Shown one piece after another: positions 10,789 to 22,400 of a stretch of 64,000 bases of DNA (positions are counted from its first letter, which is position 1; each line of letters begins with the position of its first letter). The DNA is from Larix kaempferi (lineage: Eukaryota > Streptophyta > Pinopsida > Pinales > Pinaceae): contig BSBM01000123.1 of assembly GCA_027924585.1 (NCBI GenBank), positions 13,332,001 through 13,396,000 of the forward strand. The letters run 5' to 3'. The notes beneath the pieces were generated by a model that worked only from the letters and a program-made list of their open reading frames with translations, was not told the origin of the DNA and did no database searches. Position numbers and translations under genes: made by a program.

Positions 10789-13048
10789 TTGAGTCTCATA
10801 AACCCTGTTCAAATACGATTTCCATCCAGGGTTCGAGTCTCATAAACCCCAAGTATTAGGGTCATCTCGTGCATAAGAATTTTACACAGCCATTAACAAT
10901 TTCAGTGATAAAAGCAAAGTGCAAAAGCAATTAGCCATAAGATAGAAATGCAAAACGGTTCGTTCCATTAAAACATTAGAATAGAAACCAATACAGTCAT
11001 CCATCGTTTAAAAAGGAAAATGCAGAAGCACATTCGGATGCCCAACCCTTAAATTTTATACACAGATCAACATTTATACAAACACGGGGCTCCAAGGCCA
11101 AACCCCTTAGCATTTTGGGTATTCGTGGCATCCTCAAAAGCTCAGCAAACATAGATATAGAGTCGAATCTTACCGATTTGGTAGGCATTGCAACGCTCAG
11201 CTTTTTAACCTCCTCGACCTCCTCAACCACCTTCAGCTCCTCAACCTCCTCGACCTGATCCTCTGCGGCCTCACTCAGAGAATGGCTATCAACAGACTAG
11301 CTATCAACAAGCGGGCTATCAACCGGCACTGGCTATCAACACTAGGCTGGCCGTAATGGTTCGCGGGTGTTCAATGCAAGTTCGCGCTTGTCGGGAGGGT
11401 TCGAGCTCGTCGGGAGGAGCAAGGTAAGTTTTGTTTTTTTTAAAGTTTTTTAATGTTATATTTGCAGTTTTTGTTATTTTTTTATATTTTTTATATTGCT
11501 ACACATTAATTTTAATTTTTATATATTTAATTTTAATTTTATATATTTAATTTTAATATTTATTAATTTGTAATTTTTATTTATTAATTTGTATAATTTT
11601 TATTTATTAATTTTAATAGTTATGTATGTATTTTTTTTATATAAAAAAATAAAATAAAAAAAGATTTAATATAAAAATAAAAATAAGGTTTAAAGTTTAA
11701 AAATATTTTTTTATTAAAAAAAAAATTAAAATTTTAATGATGAAGTCAGTGATAACGATGATGACAATGTCAGTAGTGATAACAATGACAATATCAGTGA
11801 CTAAGATGATGATGATGATGATGTTGATAACTAGATCATCGTCATCATTGTTGTCATCACAACCATCATCTTTGTCATAGAGATGATCATAATTATCATC
11901 ATCATCTTCTTCTTCTTCTTCAAAAACAACAACATATCCTTATCTTATGTCCATTACACCAAGGGCACTACAATTGGAAAGGATGAAATCTTTCCTCCAC
12001 TAAAGACATGTCCATGATCGGGTCATTGTCAGAAGAGCATGCCATCCTTAAAGTACAATATCATCGGTATCACTTGATGTAAATATGATGGATGTATTTG
12101 ACATCACCCTTTTCAGAATCATTTATTGGGGGCATCTATTTTTAGGTTTTGGAAAAGACATATGGTCCTAGGTTAAAATATAGAGTCTTAGGAAAGTACA
12201 ATTGCCTCTAGGGATCATGGGACTACATAAGGAATTTTTGGCCTATGAGTATGTTATGTTGTCCATTTTTCTATTTAGAACGCCATGGAAGGTTATTTAG
12301 AACCATACGATGGTTTGAGGTCAAAAACTAGGATGTTAAACCATACAACCACCTATGGGGATCATGTCTTGTATATAGTGCCTCAAATAACCACACTAGG
12401 CTACATATGGAATATGCCTTGCCCATTTGACTAATGCATGAACTAACCTTTTATTAAAAGGATAATGTTTACCAATGAGATTTGTGGACTAGGTGCATCT
12501 CTTATTTGCATTGCTTATATGCATGATTTTTGTTAGTTAGGCACATTACTTATGTGCATGATAGGTAAGGTGCATATGTTAGTTACATCAGTTAAATTTA
12601 GTGTGTGAGTTATGAATTTATATTTTTTTTCATTATGTTGTATCTCTAACTAAAAAATATTCTTGGCACTAGCGATGTGATAAGAATGCCTACAATATGG
12701 GTCACATGGGTAACAAGATGTATTGTCTGTATCCATGCACAAGGTTAGGTGCGGAAGTAGTTAGGCCCACTAGTGGGTTAATTGTTATAATAGGACATTA
12801 ATTGTTATTTAAGGGCTACTATGTTAGTGTTTTAGGATACTAGTAGATTCATGTCCTATGGTTAGTGGAACACTAACCATAGGTTATGGTTGTGAATGTG
12901 AATTAGGTTCATAAGTTCCTCAAACCACCACACAAGCATGGAATTGGGAATCTTTAACATGTGAGTGAGATATCTTTATTGTTTTGAGTCTTGGCACACC
13001 AAGGATGATTTTTTATTTACATGGAAACATCTAATACCAAAATAACAT
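10789..13048. other. No gene; AT-rich and simple repeats
   Basis: GAGTCTCATAAACC occurs twice (10,791 and 10,844) beside the ligase fragment. At about 11,200-11,345 there are CTCCTCGAC and GCTATCAAC short tandems; 11,420-11,740 is AATTTTTAT-type AT-rich DNA. At 11,740-11,930 GAT repeats are followed by their complement (ATC), so that strand could fold back. A perfect 13-bp inverted repeat lies at 12,855-12,883. No protein-coding similarity was recognised. Confidence 0.5.
12855..12883. repeat. Perfect 13-bp inverted repeat with 3-nt loop
   Basis: CCTATGGTTAGTG, then GAA, then CACTAACCATAGG. Outward-facing CACTA words meet across three bases. A second short palindrome, CCCACTAGTGGG, lies at 12,766-12,777. 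Confidence 0.9.
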
Positions 13049-13282
13049 GTATTAACGATTATCATGATGATGACGATGATGATGATCAAGATGGGGACAA
13101 TGATCATGATGATGATGAAGACAATGATGACAATGATGATGATGACGATGATGAAGATGAATATTTCAAATGACGATGATGATCATGATGACGAAGAATG
13201 GTGACAATGATGAAGACGAAGATGATCATGATGCAGATTGATGATGACGATGATGATGATCATGATGAATGTGATGATAATG

Positions 13283-13314
<32 letters not shown>

Positions 13315-13900
13315 GGTGATGATGATGTTGGTGGTGATGACAACGACAATGATGATGAAGACGAAGATGATTACGATGATCATGATGATGACAATGATGA
13401 TGATCAAGATGGGGACGATGATGATGATGATGATGAAGACAACGATGACGATGATGATGACGACGATGATGAAGATGAAGATTTCAAATGACGATGATGA
13501 TCATGATGACGAAGAATGGTGACAATGATGAAGACGAAGATGATCATGATCATGATGATGAAGATGATCATGATGCAGATTGATGATGACGATGATGATG
13601 ATGATCATGATGAATGTGATGATGATGATGATGATGACGATGATGAAGATGATGGTGATGATGATGATGACGATGATGATGTTGGTGGTGATGACAGCAA
13701 CAATGATGATGAAGATGAAGATGATTACGATGATGATGACCAAGATGGGGACGATGATGATGATGATGATGATGAAGACGACGACGATGATGATGATGAT
13801 GAAGACGACGACGATGATGATGAAGATGAAGATTTCAAATGACGATGATGATCATGATGACAAAGAATGGTGACCATGATGAAGATGATATTGATGATCA
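13049..13900. repeat. GAT-rich higher-order tandem array
   Basis: Degenerate GAT/GAC/GAA triplets are organised into a longer unit. The anchor TTTCAAATGACGATGATGAT recurs at about 13,165, 13,482 and 13,833 (periods about 317 and 350), and GAAGAATGGTGACAATGATG at about 13,192 and 13,510. The plus strand has open Asp/Glu-rich frames over 13,198-13,842 only because of triplet composition. It lies a short distance 3' of the transposase, whose own C-terminus is Asp/Glu-rich. Confidence 0.85.
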
Positions 13901-13951
13901 AGCAGTACGCCATTTGGGGTAGCATGATAATTGTATTGCATTTCCTTAATT

Positions 13952-14075
13952 ATAAGCTTCTCTCTGTTTCGAGAATCGTTTAATATTCTCTACTAAACAG
14001 GGCCAACCACATGAAGGTGGAAGCTCTTATGTCCCCTCTCCCCCCCCCTCTCATCACTCTCAATTCCCCAATATA
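13952..14075. repeat. Partial third copy of the 728-1,365 repeat
   Basis: Contains CTCTCTGTTTCGAGAAT, ATTCTCTACTAAACAGGGCC, the GAAGGTGGAAGCTCTTATG block, a C-rich tract and ATCACTCTCAATTCCCC, matching the core of the 334-bp repeat in the same orientation. It starts 159 bases 3' of the transposase stop. Confidence 0.8.
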
Positions 14076-14233
14076 ACCCAAAAAAAAATATCTATGTACA
14101 AAAAAATTAAATGTCTTTTCTCATTCATACTAAATAACAAGAAAGGTTTCTAATTTAAACATACAGGAAAATGGAAATTAGCTAAGAAACAGTTAATAAT
14201 TTATTATTAGTAATGCATAGATGATCATAAAAT

Positions 14234-17200
14234 TCAATGGTATTCATCATCTTCTTCATCTGAGTGATCGTCTGTACTATCATCCGATGATCCAGATTCA
14301 ACATTGTAAGGATTGGCCATATCATCATTGTCGTCGATGTCAATTACGATCATCCTGTCATCGTCTATATCATCTTCATGGACATTGTCTGAATATACAT
14401 CATGATCTGATTCAAGAAGCTCTTCGACATCTTCTTCTAGAACAGGAATATCATCTAACCCATGTTGATCATGATCATCTTCAACGACATCTTCTTCTTC
14501 GAGAACGTCTTCCTTACCTTCATCTACATTATAATTTACCGGCCTTCCCCTTGGATCGTGTCTCATAGAAAATGACCAACCCGCTCTACCTGGAACCTCA
14601 GAGTAAAATACCTGTTCGCATTGGTTCGGAAGAACATAGGGTTCCATTCTTGGCTCAAACAACCTTGTATTTACCATGGTAAAACCATTATCATGTTCAA
14701 TAATTTTTTTATCGGGATCATGTTGATTCAATCGACACCTGTACCATTTGACAACGAACAGAAATACCTTGAAGGAGTTAAAGTCACATTGAAGAATGTC
14801 TTCCAGATACCCATAATATCAATTTTCAGATAGTTTTGGATGTCTGTCACTTCTAGAAGAAACATTGGTCACCTCAAAGACTGCAGATATCCCACAATCA
14901 AATGTTTTCTTTGTTTCATCCAACTTTTTGATGCGATATCTACATCCATTGGACCACATAGCCTTATGGTGTTTTACCTAGTACAACAAGCCATACAGGA
15001 AAAGATTACATAATGACATCATATTTATGATAAAGTAGTGCATGTTTATTATAATGCCATAAAAGGAAAATAATCAGTGTGACGTACAACGACAATATTT
15101 TAAAAAATAAATAAATAGTGTCGTTGATTAATATGCTTACCTGCTTATCTTTTAAACCTCTTGCTAAATCGATTTCCCTTTGTGTTAGATTGGTGTCTCC
15201 ATTGCAATGTGTAGCTTTAACCAATGAAGCCACACCTTCCCATGATATTCCATGACCAGATTGTTCACATTTTTCGATCCATACCTTCATCCAGTCAAGA
15301 TTGTTTGCGATGTATAAATGAATTGCATCCCACTCTCGACCAACTGTTTGATGACAATAAAATTAAAAACAATGAAAATGTATATTAGTCACTTAAAAAA
15401 GTATATAATTACAGTATAAAATGATGCAAAATACTAAATAAAAAAATAGAATATGTATGATATATAAACATAAAAATCACTAGTGAAATGTGTTATATTA
15501 CCTTTCACCTTCCTCGATCTACCTTTCCCCTTCGGGTACTCCCCTTCGAAATCGTTTTTGGAGTCTGGATCACAAATGCGACGTAAATTGAGCTTTGACG
15601 CCAATATAGGAAGATATTCACTAATGTACAACATGTTTCGGTATACCATATATCCCTCCATCATATAACCCTCAGCATATGCTCGTTGTTTGACCAAACC
15701 CTTCATAAATTTCAAGTGCCTCTCAACCATCCACATGGACCTTGAGTGCGCAGGTCCACACAGTTCAATCTCCTCAACTTGGTGTCTGAGGTAATGTTCC
15801 TGTGCATTGAAAAATGCTGAAGGTAGATGCTTCTGCATCTCACACATGAGACGAGGAATTTCTCTCCTCCAATACTTTATGTCTTCTTTATTGAATTCTT
15901 TAGATGACAACCATCTACAAGTGACATGACAACCCAATCAAGAGATTAAAGAAAAAAGTCATTATATTACGTAACATGAAGTAGAGAATGAAAATCAAAT
16001 TAAGAATAAGTTCTATGTTGAATTAAACAAACAGTAAGCACATGGAAAAATCACCACTTACCTCATGTATTTCCCGAGACTATATATTATTTGCTTGACA
16101 TTGTTGTTGAAGTTGTCTTAGATAGAGAGAGATAGAACATATTGTAACAATAATATACAAATAGTTTCAGTATATCAAAAAATAGTACTAGACAAACAAC
16201 AATACCAACCATATTCACTGGAAAAAGAAAAAAAAATTATTAAATGCATACCATATTAATTATTACCTTCATGAAGACATGCCAATCGTGAGTTTTCACC
16301 CCCGTGAAATCACCTTTCTTTGTTATGATATTCTTCATGTTCGCACAAAATCCAGTGGGAAATTTAATTTTTCGAATGACTTATTTTACAACATTACTTT
16401 GCTGGTCCGTTAACATCCATGGAAGTCAGTTTATATTAATTTGCTCTCCGTTGCTATGAAATTGAATGGCGTCTTTCATTGCATGGTTGTTATCTTGAAT
16501 GTCTTTGCAAATTTTGACAATTTTTTCTTTGTCACTCCTTCCATCCAATATTCGCCATAATGTTTTAATCACATTCTTTCTGATATGCATTGTATCAAAT
16601 AGATGAGCAATTTGTAGGTGCTCATAGTAGGGCAACCTACTAAATTGTCTAGGATAACTTTTCATTCCTCGCAGAATCCCATTAATGCCTTCATGATGAT
16701 CACATGAACGAAAATGATGAAATTAAATATTAAATCAATGTCAATTACACTAAACAACACACAATATAATAAAATACAATATGATCATATACAATGATTG
16801 ATTATACGTACCTTGACGATTTCTATTATATTGCAAATTTCCCCTTTATCTGAAGACCTAAATAAAAAGATGGGATATCAATATTGTCTATTATAATTAT
16901 ATAAAAAATGACTGGATTATTTAGAAAAACATGCATGCGTATTATATTAACTAGTAATTCGTAAAATTAAATGCAACTAAAATGGAACTTATAATTACAT
17001 ACCAAAAAAATGGGTTAAACCTAGGGCATCATGTATTGTCCATACAAGCATTGCATGGAATTGGAATTTCCTTTGTCGTATTGGTCTAGATAAGTCATAC
17101 ATATTGATGCCATTCCATAACTTCAGTAGCTCGTCAATAAGAGGTTCGATATTTACATTCATATCTTTGACCCGGTACTTACCTGATTGATTTGAACATA

Positions 17201-18898
17201 TAAAATAAATATTATGATTCTGAGACGTACCATTTAGATATATAAACCATATTTCACAATAGAAAAACTTTAAATATATATATATAACATTATGAGACAA
17301 AAAATGACAAATGAGAATATACCACTGCATTAAAAAAAAACTGCAGTGTTCGTACTTGGAATAATCATCGACAACATTATATGCTCCCTCTTTATTGTCA
17401 ACCATGGAGGAATGTTGTTGTTGATAACAAAAATAGCTCACACCGAGTAAACAGATCTCATCTCTGCAAAAGGATTGACACCATTCGTTGCCAAAGAAAT
17501 CCTAAGATTACGAGGTTCGTCTTTAAAGTGAGGCCATTTTTCCTCCATATCTCTAAATGCAGACCCATCTACAGGCATCCAAATAATGTCATCTTGACTT
17601 CTGTTCCGTGCATGGTAATCCATAAACTGCGCTATGTTTTTGCACCTGAACAGTCGTTGCAAACAAGGAATAATGGGAATATAACGTAGAACCTTGCGAG
17701 GCACCTTTTTAGTTACTTGATCTGTGTGATATCTACTAATATGACATTCAGGACATTATGTTGCAAATTCATGTTGGTTGTAATAAAGAACATGATCATC
17801 GGGGCATGCATGAATTGCTTCATACTGCATTCCAATTTCTTTCATGATGGCAGATAAATCTCAATATGTGCGAGGTAAAGTATTTGACGGTGGTAACAAA
17901 TATTCACCTATCATGCTACAACAAAGTAAAATAAAAATCTAGTTAATATAATATAGAAATAATATTAATGAAACAAATTTCATCCGTAGTAATTTGACTT
18001 ATATATGAATTAACAATAAAATACATGACAATCATATATATTTTGTGATGGAATATATTACATACCTTAACATCCGTGTGACTGATATGTTTGAAAGACC
18101 ATTCATAACCTTCAAGTTCATTACCAACAATATAGCAGAGAGAAGATTTGTCTTGGAGCCGTCATAAATGGGTTCGTATACCTTGTCAAGAAGAGGTATA
18201 TCATGAATATCATCAAAATGTTCATCATTTTCATGATCATCATCATCATCCATTCCAACATTAAATGAATCATGGATCAAAGTATTTGTAACATCATCTT
18301 CAACTATGTTATCAGTATGATCATCTTCTTCAATGTGATCATTAACTTGTTCTCCATTAATATTCATAGCTCCATGTTCCTCCGGTACTTGTTCTGGAAG
18401 CACTTGTTGATCCGGATGATATGCCGTAGGATGTCTTTCCTTTATAATTACATGAAACAATCAATAGATAAAAGTTAATATAAGAAATTCAAACGCAAAA
18501 TGTAAAAATTTATGTGATACATTAAAAATTTAACAAATTTTGTATTGTTGGGATGAAAAGAACAACGACCAATTGTACTGTTGGTCAAAAATAAGAAATA
18601 TTATAATAATACATAAGAAATATTATAATAATACATAAATTTACAAAAGCAATCAAAATAAAAACATATATAATGAAAAACTTACAAATGGATGGTATTC
18701 ATGTCCCCCCTCAGCGTGCCCATGCTCCCTACAATGTTTTGTGGCTGTTGTGATCAAAATTCTTCTCCTCTTAAAGCCCCTGCATTGATTACATGGACAA
18801 TAGCATTTACCATCACCCCTTCTTTCAACTCCTTCCCACAATCTAGCAAGCAATTGTCGATTTTGTTCGTCTGGATCAGAAATATTTGTAGTTGACAT
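14234..18898 (-). pseudogene. CACTA TNP2-type transposase, ten exons, decayed
   Basis: Minus-strand transposase (TNPD/TNP2) that would bind element ends and cut and paste the element. Exons by GT/AG and phase: 18,686-18,898 (transposase-associated domain with CPCNQC and HGH), 18,066-18,439 (acidic linker then KVMNGLSN), 17,356-17,915 (KVPRKVLRYIPIIP, RCKNIAQFMDYHARNRSQDD, MPVDGSAFRDMEEKWP: Transposase_21 core), 17,003-17,182 (PLIDELLKLW, RKFQFHAMLVWTIHDA), 16,812-16,857, 16,267-16,688 (THDWHVFMK), 16,062-16,116, 15,502-15,914 (DUF4218), 15,141-15,343 and 14,234-14,977 (DUF4216 and an Asp/Glu-rich tail). Phases agree across nearly all joins. Inactivation: several in-frame stops (three in the third exon, others in the sixth and last), and the short fifth exon loses the family's Cys-containing segment after KGKFA. 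The start Met at 18,898 precedes the associated domain as usual. Confidence 0.9.
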
Positions 18899-19068
18899 TT
18901 TCTTGTAAAGAGCTTAAATGAAGATTATCGATCTTAGAAAATGAAGCTCCACAGTACTTTCCTCACTTGAATAACAAAAACAACGAAAAACAGTCCGCCG
19001 AACAAAAAAAACATCTGCAAACCGTCGTTGGAATGGAAAACATGTCGGAATGGTTGGATATTTATAAA

Positions 19069-19419
19069 TTTTAAAAGTCAAAAAGTCAAACCGACGTCAG
19101 ATATCCGACGACTCTAATCTAGTTACCATTGGGAAAAATCCGTCGGATATCCGACTTTTTCGGGTTAGAAATGGAGTCGGTTATCCGACATCCAAAGCGT
19201 CGGATACCCAAATAGGCATCGGATATTCGCAGATCCGTTGTCTATCCTACAAGCCTCATTGGATATTCAAAATTACGTCGGATATCCGACGGACGCCTCA
19301 CGAAATTAAAAACAAAAAAACAAAAAAATTAATTTTGAAAGAAAAATCCAACGACACGGTCCATTTCATCGGAGGTCGTCGGATTTGCTCGTCGGTTTTT
19401 GGGTTCAAATCTATTAGTG
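19069..19419 (-). mobile_element. CACTA subterminal repeats and right terminal end
   Basis: Palindromic GTCGGATATCCGAC-type words recur: about 19,092-19,108 (GTCAGATATCCGAC), 19,142-19,155, 19,177-19,190 (GTCGGTTATCCGAC), about 19,198-19,206 and 19,277-19,290. The end is CTATTAGTG at 19,411-19,419. Subterminal repeats like these are the known binding sites of TNPA-type proteins in En/Spm. The three bases outside are TGT, a possible target duplication that cannot be confirmed without the other end. Confidence 0.8.
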
Positions 19420-22400
19420 TGTAATGGCTTTATATGAATGTAACTGACTTGACTATGTATAAATAGGGGTAATGGGGGTCAATTACAAGGAGTGCTAAGG
19501 GAAAGTAGTGTTATGTTGAGGAAATGAGCACTGGTTTGTATGATATATAAGATAGTATATGAGGAATATATAAGGAGGTATGCATGCATATAATCCATTG
19601 TTTGGAGATGGAGTGAATTGCATACTAGCTTCCCCTTCTTAAAATTTTATGAGATGTGTCTTATATATGCAATGCATGTTTCTTTATTATATGAATTTGT
19701 CCATATAATGCTTGTTAGTCATCCTAGGTATGTTTTTTTAGTGCCGACAATTTTAATAAAATATTAATGTATATTTATATAATTTTATGGTTATGTGATG
19801 TGCTAGAAGAACAAGTTATTTGATACAATTTAGATTGTATAACTAGTGATGATATGTACCTTGTGAGAGCCAAAACCCCCAAAGGATTTTCATGAGGATT
19901 TATAATTATGGGTTTTGGACATTATAATACTCTCACAAAACTTATACGAACTATCCTAGAATTGTATTTATTACTTGGGGCCAAAGAGCCTTTCAAATTC
20001 CTAGGGCTATATAGCCTTATGAGATGCCAAAAGTTGAGTAAAGTCTTTGAGTAGTGTTGCAACTTTTGATGCCTATTGTAGTCACCACGTGATCACTTAT
20101 AACACCATCTCATAATGCATGCAATATAAAGACTAGTATCAATAAAGGGACCCATGCCACAATAAGTAGGATAATTAAAGCGCCAAAGTGGGGATAACTT
20201 GGGGTTGCAAATGATGAGATATTGGATAAACGATTTGAACACTAGGCATGGATAATTAGGGCTTGCGAATGATATCATTTGAGCAATAGGAGGGAGATGA
20301 CTGGGGGCTACAAATGATGGGAGATTGGATATATCATCCAAGCACTGGGAGGGGGATACATGGGCTATGACTTATAAGAGATTTAATGAATACCAACTAA
20401 TGATATTAATGCTCTTGTTTGATTATTGTTGAATTTGAAGTTTGTATGTGTTGATAGTGTTGTTACATAAACATTTTGGCATTATGAAAATCATATAGAC
20501 TAGGTTTAATTGGTTGATCAATATCAATGCATTTAAGAACATATCCATGATAGATAAGCTTGTATGTCTTCACATGTATGCCATTATAATAATAGTTAAA
20601 TATGTATATGTAGTCTAAAGTTAATGTTGTATGTTGTGTGGTAAAAACCATATGTTGAATGGGGTGATTAAGTGTAGTTTGAAAAAATAAAATAAGGAAT
20701 TATAGTTTTTAAATTAGGATTTTTTTTCTAGGATATTTATTTTAGAAAACCCTCCTAGTACTTTCCCATTATCCATGGATGGTAAACAGGGTAAACCGTT
20801 GACCCTTATTACAAAGTCTAACCCCAAGGGGATCAAGAAAGTTAAGCGTGTGACCTCCCTAACTTGGGAGAAGAGATGTTGCTTGAGCTTACCTTAGGGG
20901 ATTTAAATTAGGATATATATAAAATAAAACATTAATAAATATGAAATAAGTAACTGAAAATAAATATAAGCAAATAATGCAAGATACTATAGATTAATTA
21001 GAAATGATTAGCATTAAGGCATGTAGGCCAATTGACATGCGAGGAAATTATATATTAAATAAATTAAAAATATAATTAATGGAAAATAAAAAGGGAAGGG
21101 AGCTAAGTTGAGAGACCTCCTTCCTTCTCTAATCTAGCCTTGATGGCTAGTTTGGTGTCACTGTTTAGGGAAATAATTCATTTTGTATGCTAAGTGTACC
21201 CGAGAAGGGGATTACTTTGTATTGCATGTTTGTGTACTGAATCCATGTAGTTTTTAATGACTAACTAGATGAGAAGGGGAGAGGTTCCAAGGTAGAGATG
21301 TTAATGATATTTAGCTAAGCATTTAAATGAAAGGGAAGGGTTGAGTAGGCTCAAGCGTCCTCAACATTCCTAGTTCAAGGGTTTGGTTGAGTAAGGAGTT
21401 TTTTATCCTCCACTAGTTGCTCACTAGTCACTTCTATCCACTAGAACACATTTAACATCCATTATGTCCAGGAATAGGTAAGTGGAAACCACATAACACT
21501 TGTTATTTGAAATCTATTGTTCACATCTTTATGGTAAATTTTTATTTTATTGTGTAGAATGTTAAAAACAATTACTATAGCTAGAATATGCATTATAGTA
21601 GATAGTGGAAAAAATGTTTATTTTAGATTTCATGTTTTATGGTGGAAATTAAATAATTCTACATATATGTTGTATATAGTTAAATTCTAGTGGGATTTAG
21701 TGGGATTGAATGACAGTAGTAAATATGTAAATTTTAATAATCTCTTGGTACCCATGTCCAACATGGAATAAACACTTGGCAAATTTTGATCATATTTTCC
21801 CATTAATGTGGAGCCTTAGTTTGGCTTGTTGAATGTGACTGAAGTGGCGGAAAAAGAGGTCATATGCCTCCCTTTAAAATAGATATTTAGATAATGTTGG
21901 GATACTTTTTGGACTTTTCCAAAGTTGGTTTATTTTTTTGAATTCTAAACCATATAAAGGTTGTTAGGTTATTTTGTTGCAATGCTTGATGCTTTGATCC
22001 ATATGAGTAAATGCTTGGAATTTAACTAGATTTTGACTAAGATTTCTATAGAGTTTTATGTGTTTTAAGCAATTTCAAGGTCTTTATATGCTATTATTGA
22101 ATGTATACTTAACTATTTCTTCTTGAAATTAAAATACATATGAATTTTTTTAATAGAAAAAAATATACATTGGCAATAATATAAAAAAAAAGGAAATGTG
22201 TATCAATTAGTTTCCATGACACTAAAAGACATAGTACTAGGATTTACATTAATATCAGTGCCAATAGTGTACAAATCACCACCTTTGTTGCTACCACCTT
22301 CATGAACCTAATGTCCATCACCACCCTCTTGAGCCTCATCATGACCACCCACAATGTGTTGACAACTCCTCATGTCTCATAGCATGTTTCCTATCGAACT

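Larger units (their letters stand above)
1634..19419 (-). mobile_element. CACTA (En/Spm) transposon region, right end only
   Basis: The right terminus is CTATTAGTG at 19,411-19,419, which reads CACTAATAG on the minus strand. It is preceded by palindromic subterminal repeats and a TNP2-type transposase in the expected orientation. The SET/TNPA-like gene further left is the kind of second gene such elements carry (TNPD plus TNPA). I could not find a matching CACTA terminus on the left, so the extent and the assumption of a single element are inference. The intervening 8 kb may include other insertions. Confidence 0.5.

Noticed and set aside
13183-13925. Open frames encoding poly-Asp/Glu, poly-Met, poly-Ile or poly-Ser
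   Set aside because: All follow from GAT-triplet composition in different frames; there is no start context or motif, and neighbouring frames are equally open.
20093-20651. Minus-strand frames in AT-rich DNA
   Set aside because: They overlap a degenerate local tandem repeat and show no protein-like pattern.
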